Below the pieces are notes generated by a model, which was given only the letters and a program-made list of their open reading frames with translations, searched no databases and was not told the origin of the DNA. The position numbers and the translations under genes were made by a program. Shown here piece by piece: positions 58,209 to 59,434 of a stretch of 59,434 nt of DNA. The stretch comes from Streptomyces griseoflavus (lineage in GTDB: Bacteria; Actinomycetota; Actinomycetes; Streptomycetales; Streptomycetaceae): the NCBI RefSeq assembly GCF_014649995.1, contig NZ_BMUC01000002.1:321083-380516 (forward strand), given 5' to 3'. Each line of letters starts with the position of its first letter. Position 1 is the first letter of the stretch.

Positions 58209-59434
58209 GCACGGCACCGGCCACCGGGGCGGAGAAGTCCTGGCGCCCCGGCCCCCGCCGCCTCGCCTCGCTCCTCGCCGGGCGCACCGCCTTCCGGCTC
58301 ACGCTGCTCGGCGCCAACACCGTCCTCCTGGCGCACTGGGGGCAGGGACCCTACGAGCGGTACGCGGCCGCCATGGGCACCGCCCAGGTGCTCACCACCG
58401 TCACCTCGCTCGGCATCGAGAAGTCCGCGCTGAAGCTGGTGCCCCGGGCCCGCCGCACCGGGCCCCAGCTGATCACCGTCTTCCTGGCCTGCGCCGGCCT
58501 GCTCACCACCGCCGTCGTGCTCTGGCTGGCCGGCACGGCCCTGCTGAACCCCCCGCGGGGCGGGGCGGTGGCCCTGCTGGCCGGCCTGTACATGGCGCTG
58601 CTCGGCCTGAACACCGTCCTGGTCGGGCTGTGCCGGGCGCTCGGCCGCGACCGCGCCGACATCGCCAACTTCACCGCCCTGTCGGTCGTCGTGGTCACCG
58701 GGACCGGCGGGGCGACCCTGCTCGGCTGGGGCCCCGAAGGCTTCACCGGCTGGATCCTCGGCGGCACCGCCCTGCTCAACCTGGTCCACGTCCCGGCCCT
58801 GCTGCGCTCCGCCTCCCGGCCGGTACGCCGGGGCGCGGCCGTCCCGGCAGTGTCCACATCGGCGCTGATGGCCTGCGGCGACATCGCGGCGGCCGGCACG
58901 GTCAGCGTCCTCTTCGCCCTGCTCGGCGCCTCCCGGCACCACGAACAGACCGGCCACCTCTACCTGATGGTCCTCGCCTCCTCGGTGCTGCTCAACGGCT
59001 TCGGCTACGTCCTGCGGCTGTTCCAGCCGCACGTGTCGCTGACCCTGCGGACACTGGACGCCGCGACGCTCGACCGCCGCGTGGTGCGCCGGCTGCTCCC
59101 GCTGGCGGTGGCCGGTGCCGCCTGGACCGCCGCCGCCCTGCTGCTCGCCCGCTCCACCCAGGGCTCCGGCCTCCTGCCGCCCCCCGTCGTCGTGCTGCTC
59201 CTGTACGTCCTGTGCACCCCGCTGGTCTTCGCGATGGGGAGCCTCAACTACCTGCTCGAGAACGCCGGCGCGCACACCCTGCGCGCCACCGCCGCGGGCG
59301 CCGCCGCGGGCCTGGCCTGCGCGGTGCTGGCCGGGGCGTTCCTGGTGCCCGCGCTCGGCGCGATCGGCGCGGTCGGCGCCCTCGCGGCGGGCGAGGCGGC
59401 CCACGCCCTGGCCGCATGGCTGCTCCTCGGCCCC
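58205..59434 (+). CDS. Multi-pass flippase-like membrane protein (Wzx/MurJ-like), partial
   Basis: The frame is open from GTG 58205 to the right edge (410 codons, no stop) and encodes at least ten hydrophobic helices. The pattern (RTAFRLTLLGANTVLLAHWG, EKSALKLVPRARR, then SLNYLLENAG) resembles polysaccharide-transport flippases of the MOP class. GTG overlaps the stop of the ligase gene by four bases. It likely exports the lipid-linked product of the operon. The C-terminus lies outside the window. Confidence 0.8.
   Translation, partial: MSTAPATGAEKSWRPGPRRLASLLAGRTAFRLTLLGANTVLLAHWGQGPYERYAAAMGTAQVLTTVTSLGIEKSALKLVPRARRTGPQLITVFLACAGLLTTAVVLWLAGTALLNPPRGGAVALLAGLYMALLGLNTVLVGLCRALGRDRADIANFTALSVVVVTGTGGATLLGWGPEGFTGWILGGTALLNLVHVPALLRSASRPVRRGAAVPAVSTSALMACGDIAAAGTVSVLFALLGASRHHEQTGHLYLMVLASSVLLNGFGYVLRLFQPHVSLTLRTLDAATLDRRVVRRLLPLAVAGAAWTAAALLLARSTQGSGLLPPPVVVLLLYVLCTPLVFAMGSLNYLLENAGAHTLRATAAGAAAGLACAVLAGAFLVPALGAIGAVGALAAGEAAHALAAWLLLGP

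Overview
The window is a stretch of high-GC Streptomyces-type chromosome. Genes are dense with strong G/C at third codon positions, GTG and TTG starts are common, and the families are typical of the genus: snapalysin, SARP regulator, GAF-ANTAR protein, SCO-type small membrane proteins, TerD, PP2C/SpoIIE phosphatase and an anti-sigma ATPase. I saw no rRNA, tRNA, insertion sequence, prophage or CRISPR array.

Layout. 1-18.3 kb: mostly housekeeping and accessory genes. These are the tail of a PhoX-like phosphatase, the snapalysin/LysR pair, an exonuclease-phosphatase family protein, membrane proteins, a PP2C phosphatase, an XRE-TPR regulator divergent from a tiny exported peptide, a GAF-ANTAR protein, a nucleoside hydrolase, a GH13 alpha-glucosidase, a P450/TetR pair with two operator-like palindromes, and a frameshifted MerR gene. 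18.5-25 kb: cold-shock protein, class A beta-lactamase, ABM monooxygenase, sugar-binding lipoprotein, and an ECF41-type sigma factor with its flavoprotein oxidoreductase. 25-32 kb: a decayed secreted-protein gene, a two-component system whose kinase carries two kinase modules, an MBL-fold hydrolase, and a serine hydrolase divergent from a LysR gene. 32.1-35.9 kb: a four-gene set ending in an EACC1 protein translationally coupled to a caspase-like protease, a combination known from prokaryotic conflict systems. 36-47 kb: ferritin-like protein, two TerD proteins, PAP2 phosphatase, polysaccharide deacetylase, TspO, CsbD, a second two-component system, DedA and a tyrosine-phosphatase-like protein.

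46.3-59.4 kb (open at the right edge) looks like a specialised glycoconjugate locus. It encodes UDP-glucose dehydrogenase and UDP-glucuronate decarboxylase (nucleotide sugar supply), a SARP regulator coupled to a small exported peptide, and a LuxR-type regulator. It then has a tightly overlapping operon: an Fe(II)/2-oxoglutarate enzyme with a halogenase-type HxG metal site, a GtrB/ArnC-like glycosyltransferase, an ATP-grasp ligase, a membrane protein, a PaaK/CapK-like adenylate-forming enzyme and a multi-pass flippase-like protein. My best reading is that the locus builds a lipid-linked sugar or cell-surface polymer carrying a chlorinated amino-acid-type substituent. This would be the most novel system here; the halogenase assignment rests on motif spacing and the product is inference.
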